From: Isoperla grammatica
Lineage: Eukaryota > Arthropoda > Insecta > Plecoptera > Perlodidae
Direction: 5' to 3'
Length of the DNA stretch: 64,000 nt
Assembly (NCBI GenBank): GCA_945910005.1
Contig: OX246741.1
Coordinates: 41,217,180 to 41,281,179, forward strand
A model generated the notes under the pieces. The model saw only the letters and a program-made list of their open reading frames with translations. It made no database searches and was not told the DNA's origin. Position numbers and translations under genes: made by a program. Below, piece by piece: positions 10,156-21,258 of the stretch (position 1 is its first letter; every line of letters begins with the position of its first letter).

Positions 10156-11182
10156 CTGCAACAACAACCACGTGTTGAGGTGAGACACGCGCCACGTCAC
10201 TTCCTCACTGAGCTGCGGCGAGCGTTCCAGCAGGCTGGCGGAACGCTCGTTGAACACCTTACGGCGGTACGCGTTGCGCTGCATATCCTCCACATGACTC
10301 TGCAACAACAATCACGTGTTGAGGTGAGACACGCGCCACGTCACTTCCTCACTGAGCTGCGGCGAGCGTTCCAGCAGGCTGGCGAAACGCTCGTTGAACA
10401 CCTTGCGGCGGTACGCGTTGCGTTGCATCTCCTCCACATGACTCTGCAACAACAACCACGTGTTGAGGTGAGACACGCGCCACGTCACTTCCTCACTGAG
10501 CTGCGGCGAGCGTTCCAGCAGGCTGGCGGAACGCTCGTTGAACACCTTACGGCGGTACGCGTTGCGCTGCATCTCCTCCACATGACTCTGCAACAACAAC
10601 CACGTGTTGAGGTGAGACACGCGCCACGTCACTTCCTCACTGAGCTGCGGCGAGCGTTCCAGCAGGCTGGCGGAACGCTCGTTGAACACCTTACGGCGGT
10701 ACGCGTTGCGCTGCATCTCCTCCACATGACTCTGCAACAACAACCACGTGTTGAGGTGAGACACGCGCCACGTCACTTCCTCACTGAGCTGCGGCGAGCG
10801 TTCCAGCAGGCTGGCGGAACGCTCGTTGAACACCTTACGGCGGTACGCGTTGCGCTGCATCTCCTCCACATGACTCTGCAACAACAACCACGTGTTGAGG
10901 TGAGACACGCGCCACGTCACTTCCTCACTGAGCTGCGGCGAGCGTTCCAGCAGGCTGGCGGAACGCTCGTTGAACACCTTACGGCGGTACGCGTTGCGCT
11001 GCATCTCCTCCACATGACTCTGCAACAACAACCACGTGTTGAGGTGAGACACGCGCCACGTCACTTCCTCACTGAGCTGCGGCGAGCGTTCCAGCAGGCT
11101 GGCGGAACGCTCGTTGAACACCTTACGGCGGTACGCGTTGCGCTGCATCTCCTCCACGTGACTCTGCAACAAGAACCACGTG
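10031..11182 (-). repeat. 144-bp tandem array, 8 copies, of acceptor plus 5' exon part
   Basis: Units start at 10031, 10175, 10319, 10463, 10607, 10751, 10895 and 11039. On the minus strand each begins with the intron end ACGTGGTTGTTGTTGCAG and continues with the Dys 202-nt exon from S-H-V-E-E-M to S-H-L-N. The period is 48 codons, and the copied intron end is itself open, translating as TWLLLQ. The whole array is therefore open on the minus strand except for one TGG-to-TGA change at 10314-10312, between units 1 and 2. The plus strand is also open, by chance. Copies are almost identical; one differs at GCGAAACGC (S to F). Only the 10031 unit is joined to a donor. Confidence 0.95.
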
Positions 11183-11199
11183 TTGAGTTGAGTAGGGTG

Positions 11200-11250
11200 G
11201 ACAAAGATAGAAGCAGGAAACAACAACAAAAACAACAACAACAACAACAT
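11200..11250. repeat. CAA-rich microsatellite next to the array
   Basis: An AACAACAACAAAAACAACAACAACAAC stretch adjoins the upstream edge of the 144-bp array. On the gene strand this is a GTT-rich run in the intron, close to the array's distal acceptor. Confidence 0.7.
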
Positions 11251-11254
11251 TAGT

Positions 11255-12638
11255 CTTCGACACATGTGGGACAAACAATCGGTTGCTACGTAGTTTCGTT
11301 GCTGTGTCTTTCTACAATTCGCACACATTCAATGTTTGTCTGAAACAAAACACTGTGGACTGATTTTTTTATTAGGAATTTACGCTACATTGACTCGATA
11401 ACAGAGATGCATTTTTCTCATCAGTGAGTGACTTGCATAACAAATAAAATGTTTTCTTCTAAAATGGGTATACTGCATGCCTACTGATATAACTCCTAGC
11501 ATGCATTATGACTGACTTTTGCTGTTGACCAGACAAGAGCAGATTGCAAATTAATAAGCCTGCAATGAAATTGAAAATACTGGTCTCCTTTCAAATGATG
11601 ACAAAGTCAAATCCATCTACTAATGCCCTGCCAGAAGACGTCCGAAGTAGACTGTAGCCGTCCCTAAATAGTGGAGAAAACATGCCCTTTTGAGTGTGTA
11701 TACGGTAAGCACAGTAGCAAGGTGGGGTAGGTCACTTCAATATCGCGCCTTTCTTATGAACACTCGTTCGGCGCGACATTGCCAATAGGAGCAAAATGGT
11801 GGCGCTGCCATCGACCATTTTGGAGACTTATAGCCAAGATTCCTGAAAATTTACCTCGTTCCATAAGGTTACCATTCAATATGAATTTTTATATCGCTCA
11901 AAGTGAATGTTACATAAATCGATCGAGTAATAAAAATATTTTTTAAGACGATCGATAATCGAATCCAAATTACCATTATTTCATCGTAATAGCATCAATA
12001 TATAGCCTATCGGTGCACATTTAGCCTACAGTTTACGTAACAACCCTACCCCTTTCCCCGGCAATACTCGTGCAGAAGCAAGCATTAATACTGTATCATT
12101 GAATAAGTGATTTGTATGCGTATTTACTATTTTTACACCCAGAACCAAGACCAATCAGACTGCAAACAAACATAAACAGGGTTTAAGTACGCGGGGACAG
12201 CGTAGACAGTCTCGTAACGAGAGGGAAGTTTGAAATCCCGAACGAGCTGTTTGATTATTGATCGTATCGTTAATCTATTGGAGAAGTTTTAATGGATTAT
12301 CGACCGTTTCGTAAAATAAAAGTGTCGATTGATATGATCTATTGATTATTAAGCGGTAGCCCCACTCACAATTCGATATCTAAAGCAATATGTAAATTGA
12401 CAGCATCAATAATTATTTGAACTAAATGTTAGAGCTACCTACTTTAATAGGTTGGTATGCTAACAATGCAAAAACCACCACGTCTCACAGTTGTCACTCA
12501 GCCTGAAATGCTGCATAGATTTAATTTAACATTCACAATATGTAAATAACAGTTCCTCTACATTCAGCAGTAGAAAGTTTAATGCCCTACAACGTCAATG
12601 AGGGGAAACGTATTTGCCCATCTTCCATTTAGACTCAC
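11255..12638. other. Intron of Dys between the 252-nt and 202-nt exons
   Basis: No additional exon seen. About 11940-12360 is rich in CGATCGAT/ATCGATAA motifs like those at the ends of the 2.8-kb and 30.3-kb hAT-like repeats. It may be a third, more decayed copy, but the ends are not clear. Confidence 0.45.
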
Positions 12639-12890
12639 AAGTCTGAGTCCCCGGTCTGTGACGTTCTCTTCCTTCCCATAGACTCCCTCCTGTATCCCGT
12701 TGAGCCAGGCATACAGCTCTGCAAACTGGCAGGTGAACTCGTTGTAGCTCCAGTCATACGACGCTTCATCCCACGCTTCCTGGCAGCTGTCAATCAGGTG
12801 GTTGTCCATGAGGTAAGCGTAGTTGGGCTGCAGGGCCGCCCAGAACTCTTCCTTGTCGTCTCGCGAACCCCACGACCTACGCCACGTATC
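12639..12890 (-). CDS. Dys: Dystrophin exon, start of the rod (252 nt, 84 codons)
   Basis: The acceptor is TTGTTTCCAG (AG at 12892-12891). The donor is CTT|GTGAGT (GT at 12638-12637). It is a symmetric phase 0-0 exon. The peptide begins DTWRRSWGSRDDKEEFWAAL, continues QPNYAYLMDNHLIDSCQEAW and WSYNEFTCQFAELYAWLNGI, and ends near GKEENVTDRGLRL. The spacing of W and L in F-x-E-L-Y-x-W-L-x-x-I-Q and the V-Y-G-K-E-E-N-V motif match what I know of insect dystrophin at the first rod repeats. The frame is unambiguous because the other frames contain stops. Both neighbouring exons join it in phase 0. Confidence 0.87.
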
Positions 12891-14191
12891 CTGGAAACAA
12901 CAAGACAATATTAAAACACTGCAGTGAGAGAAATACGTAGCCCTCCTTTCATTCAAATGGCAAGACACCCTAAAACCTCCATACTGATCTTGAATTACAA
13001 AATTTTGAATTAAAAGTTAAAAGGACATATAGCTTTAAGAAATTAAGCCCGAACCTTTCGCAAGGACTTCATCATTAGTTAAAGCCACATAACACGGTTC
13101 AATGTATTGTCAAATAAATTGAATTCAACAGTTAATTTTAATAATTTGAGCACGTGTCACAAAATTGGAATTAAATATGTAACATTTAGACATTGAAGCA
13201 AAAAAACAACTATTATCATACCACATTACCTGATTTTGCGAGCTAGCTCTTATTCAAAACATTATATGACTGCATTGAAATCTGAATACATGTTTTAATT
13301 CAGCCTGTGAGTATGATCAATTGATAGTTGATGAATATGTGCGATACCAACTATGGCATCGGATAAACACAGATGCAGAGGTGAATGGACGTATTGCATA
13401 ATACAATGTCAACCTTTAAATGGAATGAAATTCTAGTTGATGACGCCATATTTGGTAACGTCCTAGTTAAATTCTCCCCTTGAACTCAAATAATTATGAT
13501 AAGTTTCCTGTTTTATGGGTGACATGACAGCAACCAGTATTGCTGTATTGAGTGCTAAGCTATACAAGAGATGAATACTATTACATTGTTAAGTGATTTA
13601 ATAGACCTATGTTTTACATTTTTGAAAAGTTCATAACAAGCAAAATAAGTAATAAGTTAATAACACGTACAAATTAAATAAAAGAGGTTAAAGATTTGGG
13701 CGACAACTTTTAAAAAGAATCCGTTCATGAGTATGTGTTTTGTGAAAACGTTGTGTACAACATTTTGTGAAGTAGGTACTATATCAAAAAAACTGCATTG
13801 ATCAATATGGCAAATGGCAATCAAATGTTTCCATTCTCAAAGTTACAAATTTCATATTTGTATTCTTATTTGAAGAGGAAGGAATGAAAGTTTTGTATGT
13901 GGGAGAGAGAAGAGTTTGGTCTACTACAAGAAGATAGGGAATTGTTACTACCTACAGGAGGCAGGAAGCAGCAACTGATTATGATGATGATGACCGGTTG
14001 AGTCAAGTTTTTGCTAAGAACATTGTAACATCAATGTTACTAATGACATAATCACCAAGGTAAGAGATTCCATTATATAATAATACAAAGCTACTGTGCA
14101 CTCCCGCTTATGAGAGATAAAACATGCTATAATTGCACTTGGTTTGTCTGTGTGTACAATTGTGCATGCAATGTCGGGAGCACTAATATGT
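12891..14191. other. Intron of Dys; nothing further assigned
   Basis: AT-rich intronic sequence without an exon or repeat that I can support. Confidence 0.45.
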
Positions 14192-14199
14192 ATGATGAG

Positions 14200-14482
14200 T
14201 AGAGATACGTGAAAATAGCGTTTTGTGTATAGATGCTACAAAGCGCTATTTTTCAGTAAAAACTAAGGTTTTTCTGTTCCTATTTTATAATATTTAACAT
14301 AGTTATTATACTTTGTTTATGAAAAATGCAATTTGGTTGATTTAAATGTTAATAGTATGACATGATTTAAAAATAAAAATTTGAGAAAACTTCATTCTCA
14401 AGTTTTTTAATCTTGGCAAAAAAATAGATGCTACAAAACGCTATAAAATGACAATTGAAAATGCTATTTTCACGTATCACTA
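14200..14482. mobile_element. hAT MITE, 283 bp, with exact 8-bp target duplication
   Basis: Ends are TAGAGATACGTGAAAATAGC (left) and GCTATTTTCACGTATCACTA (right), inverted repeats with one mismatch. ATGATGAG occurs directly outside both ends (14192-14199 and 14483-14490). An internal motif ATAGATGCTACAAA-CGCTAT occurs twice. The 8-bp duplication and TAG-N-G terminus identify the hAT superfamily. It has no coding capacity. It sits in the Dys intron between the 149-nt and 252-nt exons. Confidence 0.9.
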
Positions 14483-15382
14483 ATGATGAGCGATACTAGT
14501 ACGGGCGCTTCTTACACTTAAGAAACACTAAAAACTGTAATTACTGTTACAAATTTCATGATAATTAATTGTATAATATAGTGCCAACTACTTATATGTG
14601 TTGGAATGAAGCCCACATTATTATATGAATTTAATTTATGGCAACATTAAATTTACACTAATCGCATTTATACAGTTACTTCGTCGAGTTCTACCCTATA
14701 CTATTGAAAGAAGAAAAAATATATTTCACACAACTATATGTATGAATCATATAACACCAAGCTAAATCCTCAGTGACTGATAGTAAAATAAATGTGTTCT
14801 TTTTTAATCACTGTAAAATATATAATACTGTATTGTATTCACAATACTATTGCAAATAAATTATACATACAAGTTAAATGGTTACTATTATATTGATTTA
14901 ATGCATGTTTTTCTATGAGTCAATATACCAAATTAAATTACTGTATTGATTAAATCAACAACCTCACATTGATTGCAATTTTTAATATTTACTGATTTGA
15001 TAAATATATCTTATTATGCGAGCCTACACATAATTTTTAATGGCTTAGAAAGGTAAATACGCATAAGTTGATAGACAAAACACACAGTAAATGATTTTGA
15101 CTTAGTCACTGTGTACATTACGTTATGTTGCATGGCAGTGCACACACATTTAAAATGATCTTTCTCTGCTTATCTCACAAGGACCTTAAATTAAGTACGT
15201 ACTAGTGTACTACTAAGTACTAACACAGACTCATGCTTCAAGGCAACACCTTTAACCCCTCAGATGAGTGTATGATGTAACATACATACCTGCTAGCATC
15301 GCGTTGCCAGAGATATGCCTATTCATTTACTATGTATTTACAGACTGGATACACAAAGACATCCATCCCTATGTTGTTCTAA

Positions 15383-15385
<3 letters not shown>

Positions 15386-15478
<93 letters not shown>
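15386..15478. repeat. (ATT)n microsatellite, about 30 units
   Basis: An uninterrupted trinucleotide run of about 93 bp. Read on the plus strand it gives a poly-leucine frame with no biological meaning. It lies about 275 bp from the donor of the 149-nt Dys exon, in its downstream intron. Confidence 0.97.
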
Positions 15479-15753
15479 GAGTTATTTCTGAAAGTAGGCA
15501 TATGTATATTTTGTAGTTTAATATCTATATTTTATATTGTAGGTATAGTAGGGCCTATCTATATGTATTTGTAGTTTGTACTAATGTTTGTACTCTGTAC
15601 AAATTCCATGCTGAAATAAAAAAATTAAATAAAATAATATAGTAACATATATCAACTTGATTTGTGTGTACACATCTGTGTATGTGTAGTGATTTATCTG
15701 GCTAGCCAAGGAGGGAGATCCTTGAGACCCAGGCAGGAGTTCAGTCCGCTAAC

Positions 15754-15902
15754 CTGTTCGGGATCCTTCCTGGGTTTCTTGGTCAGCGAGTTATAGGGCC
15801 TCTCCGATCTCAGCCTCGCGTGCTCGGGACTCTCTAGACTAGCGCTAGAGGGCTGCAGCGAGGAGAGAGAGAAGCTCATCTTCAGAGCAGAATTCTCAAA
15901 AC
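15754..15902 (-). CDS. Dys: Dystrophin exon, low-complexity region before the rod (149 nt)
   Basis: The acceptor is TTTGTTTCCCTCAG (AG at 15904-15903), a strong pyrimidine tract. The donor is CAG|GTTAGC (GT at 15753-15752). It enters with two bases of a split codon and ends on a complete CAG, in phase with the D-T-W-R-R exon. The peptide begins FENSALKMSFSLSSLQPSSA and ends SLTKKPRKDPEQ. It is Ser-rich, then basic, and probably unstructured. The assignment to Dys rests on splice sites, phase on both sides and position; I do not recognise the peptide itself. Confidence 0.7.
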
Positions 15903-18480
15903 CTGAGGGAAACAAAGACATTATTTACATTTTTTTTAATAGTAAGCAAGTTTAAAAAAATATTTTTTACACATATTATAAGCATTATGCTTATATGCAA
16001 ATACATCATGAAAATACAAGATATGTTAAAACAATGTAAAAAGCATGATGTAAGCTACAATTTCATATTAATAGAGAAGGGCTGGCTATTCACTGTTCTT
16101 CTTAAATTAAAATTAAAAGTAATATTTGTTAATTATTTAACTTATAATTAAAAAATTAAACTTTATGTTTAAATTAACACAAAAGTGGTGTATATATTAT
16201 ACAGGCACATTAGTTTAATAATAGGGAATATGCATGTTAATTTTTGTCATCGTTACCAAATTAATGACGATGTTATGAAGTCGAAAAAAATTCCTTTTCC
16301 CATTTTCGTAAATATTTTCATTCAAGAAAGTGAGCTGAAAATTTCACAAATAATTATGGCGGGAAAAACAGGTCATGACGTCAGAACTGACTAACTTCAA
16401 TCAGCCTATCACACAAAGATAATCAAAGATTGTATTTGTGCAGAATATTTCACTCAAATTAGAGTATTTATAGTGTTATTTGGTTCCATAATGAATAATT
16501 ACTAGGAAAACGCTCTGTTTGACGCGTTGATAAGCGAGCGCGTCCATATCTACGAACATTCTGGCGAAAAGATCTCAAAGCTAATAAAAACCACAATTAA
16601 CAACAATTCAAGAATGTGCATTTCAAATTTTTTTCTAATTTCCATAGCTATTATACTTCCCGATATTGTTGAATGCAGTGCAAGTGCAATTTGCGTTGCT
16701 AAGAATTTTCGTTGTCATTCTGTATAGTGTTTTCGCGGCGGTCCGCCACCGTTACTAACAGTTATTGAGTGTAACTTTGTTACTTTTCGAACGATTTTGC
16801 CTCAAAACTATACACCTTCAATCCACATCGAGGCTTGTGGATGGTCCAAATTTCAAGTTGATCGGACTTTCCGTTCGACCGCTATCGACAGACATAAAAA
16901 CAAAACAAAAAACAAACAGCACGAAGTGCCATAAGTGTCTAGTACACAAAAAAAACAAAAAAAAAAAACAGAACGAAGTGCCATAAGAGTCTCGTGGAGA
17001 CGCTCGCTTCGCTCGCTTAATTATTTGAAACAATTAATTTACACCATTGGCATGATTATTTGTAATAATGAAACATTATTTCAGTGAATAATAGGTTTGT
17101 GAAGAGATCGGACAACAATGAATACGTTGTTTTTCCGATAATTGTCTAGTGTTGCAAGGCGGTGATTGGCAAACACATTCATACACAGTGATGTTTACTC
17201 AGTTATGACGTAACCATCCGTTTCACGATAAAAGCCCGGGAAAGAAGAAATGTTATACTTTGTAACGTTATAAAAATCAAACTGTGACGTTTTGAAGTGC
17301 GAAAAGTAGTTTGCCGGTATTTGTAGATGAGGGCCTGTCAACTTCACATGATCAAACCAATATCGGGAAATGTGGTATATTCCCTATTGTGTTCAAGCAT
17401 TATATATTATTTTATTCAGTCCTCCACACACCTGATAGTATACCTACTGACTCACAAGACTAACTTCTGTCAGTAGGTATTGATCAACGAAAAAACAAAT
17501 GTATTGTAATTCATATTGATTGTAATAATGTGGTAATTGAATAAAATTGAATTGAATTGAATTGAAGCATTGAAGCAATTTTGCTACCTTTAGGAGTATA
17601 GTAGCCACAAAGGCTAGAAGGCAGTTTGCACGGCAGTTTGTGTGTGTATACAATTTTGTTGTATACCGGTATATGTTGTTTTTTTCTGTCAGTAGATATT
17701 TATGTATTGGTGTCTTATATTAACATAATGTATTGGTTATAAAATAACATGAACAAAGCTGTGTGATGTTGTATAATAATCTGAATGTTGTTAAATTAAA
17801 TAATGTTATGATCCATCTTATCTCATTTCCACGTTTAATTGTGATGCGTAATTAAAAAGCCTACACGTAATAAAACTGGATTGAGGACAAGCCAGACGTG
17901 TTCTGGGTACTAATTACCTGACAAGTATTCATCGAAGTGTCTGGCCATAGCAAAACAATATGACTGTAATCTACATTTTTTGAATAATAAGCTCATCATT
18001 ATATATATATAGTTTTCCAAACATCTACTTACAGAAAACATCTCAGTTGCCTCGAAGGCAATTTAATAATTGAAGGTTCAATTATTCAGTAAAAAAACTA
18101 TTCGAAGAGTAGTAACCCATTTCAAAGCTTGAATTCAGATTTCTTATTGGTCTATAATTAGAACATCTTCGGTGCCTGGGGAGTGGAGTATCCATCCTCA
18201 AAATGATTTCAGTTAAGGTATAGGTAGCCTACTTACAGAAACTAGCTTGGCCGACAAATAGGGCCAAAGGATTACACTGACAGGACAGTTGATAAGTAGG
18301 CTGTAGGAGTGAGCAGAATTCAAACAATTCAAAGTTCGAAAAGAACTACACTAGGTAAAACACAGCTTGTACAAAATGCACGCGCAGCTATGTAAAAAGT
18401 AAGACTACTGAATGAAAAATACATAAACATTCTTTCTTACGTTGAATAATTAAATAGTATGACATAAATAAAGAAGCGAC
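15903..18480. other. Large Dys intron, proximal part; no gene seen
   Basis: Sequence between about 16340 and 17010 looks like degraded transposon. It has a GATAAGCGAGCG block at 16530 and a GCTCGCTTCGCTCGCTTAATT end at about 17005-17025, but no terminal repeats could be fixed. A short (AATTG)n run lies at 17535-17570. Confidence 0.4.
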
Positions 18481-18499
18481 GAATCAATCGACTGGGGCT

Positions 18500-18570
18500 C
18501 GAGTCTAGAACAAATCGCGCAGAAAATGGGAGACCTGGGTTCGAGTCCCAGCTCAGTCGGGGCGGGGTCA
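18500..18570 (+). mobile_element. tRNA-like SINE fragment
   Basis: CCTGGGTTCGAGTCCCAG is a well-formed T-arm with a pol III B box (GGTTCGAGTCC). The upstream part does not fold into convincing D and anticodon arms, so this is read as a SINE or tRNA relic rather than a tRNA gene. Confidence 0.4.
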
Positions 18571-19079
18571 GATTTTGACGTTTGTCTTTCACAGAACTAA
18601 TTACAAGTTTAGTTTAAAATGTCTATTAAAAATTATCTCAGACTTTAAAGTAACAATTGCAATAAACTGCATCAATATATTCATATTTTATCAAATACAA
18701 ACAGTGTGATGTAATATGATTATAGGGCCGTAAATGATCGCATATTTCCACACTGTTTGTACATGATGCCACACATCACGTCACGACTTTAAGCCGCTGA
18801 TAACAGAGCTTGTAACAACGTTGATAATTATGATGACAGAGGTCTAAAATTAAAATTTCCCAAATGGTTACAAATTTTCCCAATCGATTGATCTCTAACC
18901 ATGAGATACACTTTTGTAAACCTATAACAAAGAGATGGATAGGTACTTCGTACGAAATATATACCTATTCATCTCTATGCCTATAATATAAATAAACTTA
19001 TAGGTTGAGAAATAAAACAATATAGCGCGATGGTGAAAAGCAGTCGAAAACACCAACTGGTGGTCGCATTCCTACCCAG

Positions 19080-19205
19080 AGGCGGACTGGGGGGGGGTAA
19101 GGGCTCCGTACGGAAAATGATTTTAGGGGCCCCGGAACTTGGCGAAGTGGAAAGGGGTCTGGGGCGAAGCCCCAGCCGCCGGAGGCGAAAATTTTCCAGA
19201 CTATT
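19080..19205. repeat. GGGGCGAAGCCCC-type dispersed repeat
   Basis: GGTCTGGGGCGAAGCCCCAG followed by CCGCCGGAGGCGAAAATTTT. A related copy lies at 19435-19510 and a third, inverted, at 9780-9880. Confidence 0.55.
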
Positions 19206-19209
19206 ATTT

Positions 19210-20155
19210 TCTGTAGAACGCATATAAATACGTTTAAAAATCGATAAATTATGTGGAACAACGTGTTAACTGTGAACACCACTTTAAAAAACGAAATTGA
19301 AGAAAAAACTTTCCCAACACTGGCAGTTTTATATTGTATATTTCAAACTATACTGTTTCTCAACCCTCTACAGTCTACAAATATCGAGTACTAGTTGTCC
19401 ACTCGCATCGTGTAATTTGTACTCGCAACCAGGGAGCGGGATTTAGGTGGGGTCTGGGGCGAAGCCCCTGCCGCTGGAGACAACTTCGCCGAAGGCGAAA
19501 CAATTTTGGGTCCTGCATGATGCTTAGTGGCCTAAATCGCGTTTTGAGGCGATACCCTATCATGAAAAACAATGAAACTAAAGTCAATATTGCATTTATA
19601 ATTCCTTACTTAGGATGGAATTTCGATCCTGTCATTTGAGAAAGGCTTATGGCTAGTGCTGCGCGAGATCGGATTTCAGTAGGCGCCGATAGATATATTT
19701 TTGCCAAAATTTTGAACACTTATAAACACGCGATCAGCCCAATTTGTCATTTTTCTGATATAACGAAGTTTACTCGTAAACTATCAAAAGTCACTCTCAA
19801 GTTGCGAGCTAGCATGCAGTAATTTGGAGGATTGTTGTTTCCTATTTATTTGTTTAGAACGCATAAACACGTGTAAAAATCGATAAATGATGTAAGGTAT
19901 GTGGAACAACATGTTGAACTGTTAGCACCACTGTTCAAGAGTAAATTAAAGAAAGAACTTTCCCAACACTGGCAGTTGGATATTTCAAACTAATTGTTTC
20001 CTTTAAATGTGTTTAGAATGTTTATAAACACGTTTGAAAATCGATACACGACGATAAATATGTGGAACACATGTTGTACTGTGAACCACTTTGAAAATTA
20101 AATTACAGAAATAACTTTCCCAACAATCGCATGTTTTATATTTTAAAATAAACTA
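19210..20155 (+). repeat. Three diverged copies of a 140-bp direct repeat
   Basis: Copies at about 19214-19354, 19856-19993 and 20014-20155 share GAACGCATA-AA-ACG-TT, AAAATCGATAAAT, ATGTGGAACAAC and AACTTTCCCAACACTGGCAG in the same order. The last two are adjacent. The first is separated from them by about 500 bp that includes the second GGGGCGAAGCCCC copy. Confidence 0.7.
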
Positions 20156-20492
20156 GTAAGTAAGTAGTAGTAGCACTTGTAGATGGTCTATTTGATACGT
20201 TATGTCCCTTTCTACACTGACATGAGATGACATATTATGCTCTTCTTACTATTTAGTTTCATAATCTATATAGCGTAAGATATTTATTTTCAGGGGGTTG
20301 GGTGGTGGCCCCTAAGGGGGCCCCCACCCGGGGGGGCCCCGTACGAGTTCCCGTAGTTCAGTACCTGCCAGTCCGCCCCTGTTTCTACCGTACAATTATA
20401 CCCGACCGACGAAAATGGCACATATTATTTCGTAAGCAAAATGCCCCCTTCTATGGTGAGTGAATGCACTGTCACACTTGGTCACACCTGTG

Positions 20493-20620
20493 GTCACACT
20501 ATGCGTTTTACCGCTGCGGCAACACCGCACATGTGTGACACCTCTCATTGGAAACCGCGTGTCGTTACCGTCCCGTCACCGCTCCGTTTCTGCCGCAGCG
20601 GTAAAAACGCAAAGTGTGAC
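20493..20620. mobile_element. Inverted-repeat MITE, about 128 bp
   Basis: The left end GTCACACTATGCGTTTTACC, continuing GCTGCGGCA, is matched in inverted orientation by TGCCGCAGCGG and TAAAAACGCAAAGTGTGAC at the right. The arms are about 30 bp. GTCACAC also occurs twice just upstream of the left end (20471 and 20481). Confidence 0.75.
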
Positions 20621-21155
20621 TGAACTATTATAGTAATTTTAAGTTCAATATTGAGTTTTTTTAATGAACTAACACACGATCAGCTGAGATACCGTACACA
20701 GTACCGGTTGGCCAATTAACCGAGTTAATTACTAATTAATGTATTTACTATTTGCGTTGCATACCGATCACATTATGACGCATAGCGGACAAGTGAGAGA
20801 CGTGAATCATGCATATAGCGACCTTGGCAAATGGCAACACATGTTCACTGCGCTCAGCTCAGCACAGACTGCAGACATTGAGGTCGAGGTGGCCAAGGGT
20901 TATGTTGCTTGCAGCTTATATTATAGTGAACCATATCATTCATATGTTGTTCTTCCTAATACAGCATCATTCACAATAGCTAGACGGCGCAAGTAGTAGT
21001 AGACCATGTAGTAGACAGCGAAATGCAGTCGATTTATGGTTGCTATGGAGTTTGTTGTTCTTATGGAAAATAGCATGTAATAAAACAATTCCATAGTAAC
21101 GAATCCTGTACTTAGCTTGACAGTAGTCTGTGGCCTGTGCATCGTGAGGCCGAAA

Positions 21156-21258
21156 GGGCCCCTTCACACGACGCCATTCATAAGCGTTTCCGATGTTGGA
21201 CCATTGATTCAATGCTAATGTTACAGGCGCTTCTGAGAGGCATCGTGTGAGTAGGCCC
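21156..21258. mobile_element. Short inverted-repeat MITE, about 103 bp
   Basis: The left end GGGCCCCTTCACACGACGCC is matched in inverted orientation by GGCATCGTGTGAGTAGGCCC at the right, with a few mismatches. The interior is unrelated to other elements in the window. No target duplication could be fixed. Confidence 0.65.

Noticed and set aside
9775..11253. 492-residue plus-strand open frame with eight repeats of VEVRHAPRHFLTELRRAFQQ
   Set aside because: It is the antisense of the 144-bp exon array. The period is a multiple of three and the coding strand has few TTA/CTA/TCA triplets, so the opposite strand stays open. No independent gene evidence.
10312..11328. 338-residue minus-strand frame as a stand-alone repeat protein
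   Set aside because: It is the array of copied exon parts read through copied acceptors. The frame matters for Dys splicing but is not a separate gene, and its start lies in intron sequence.
15268..15480. Protein with a poly-leucine tail
   Set aside because: Translation of an (ATT)n microsatellite.
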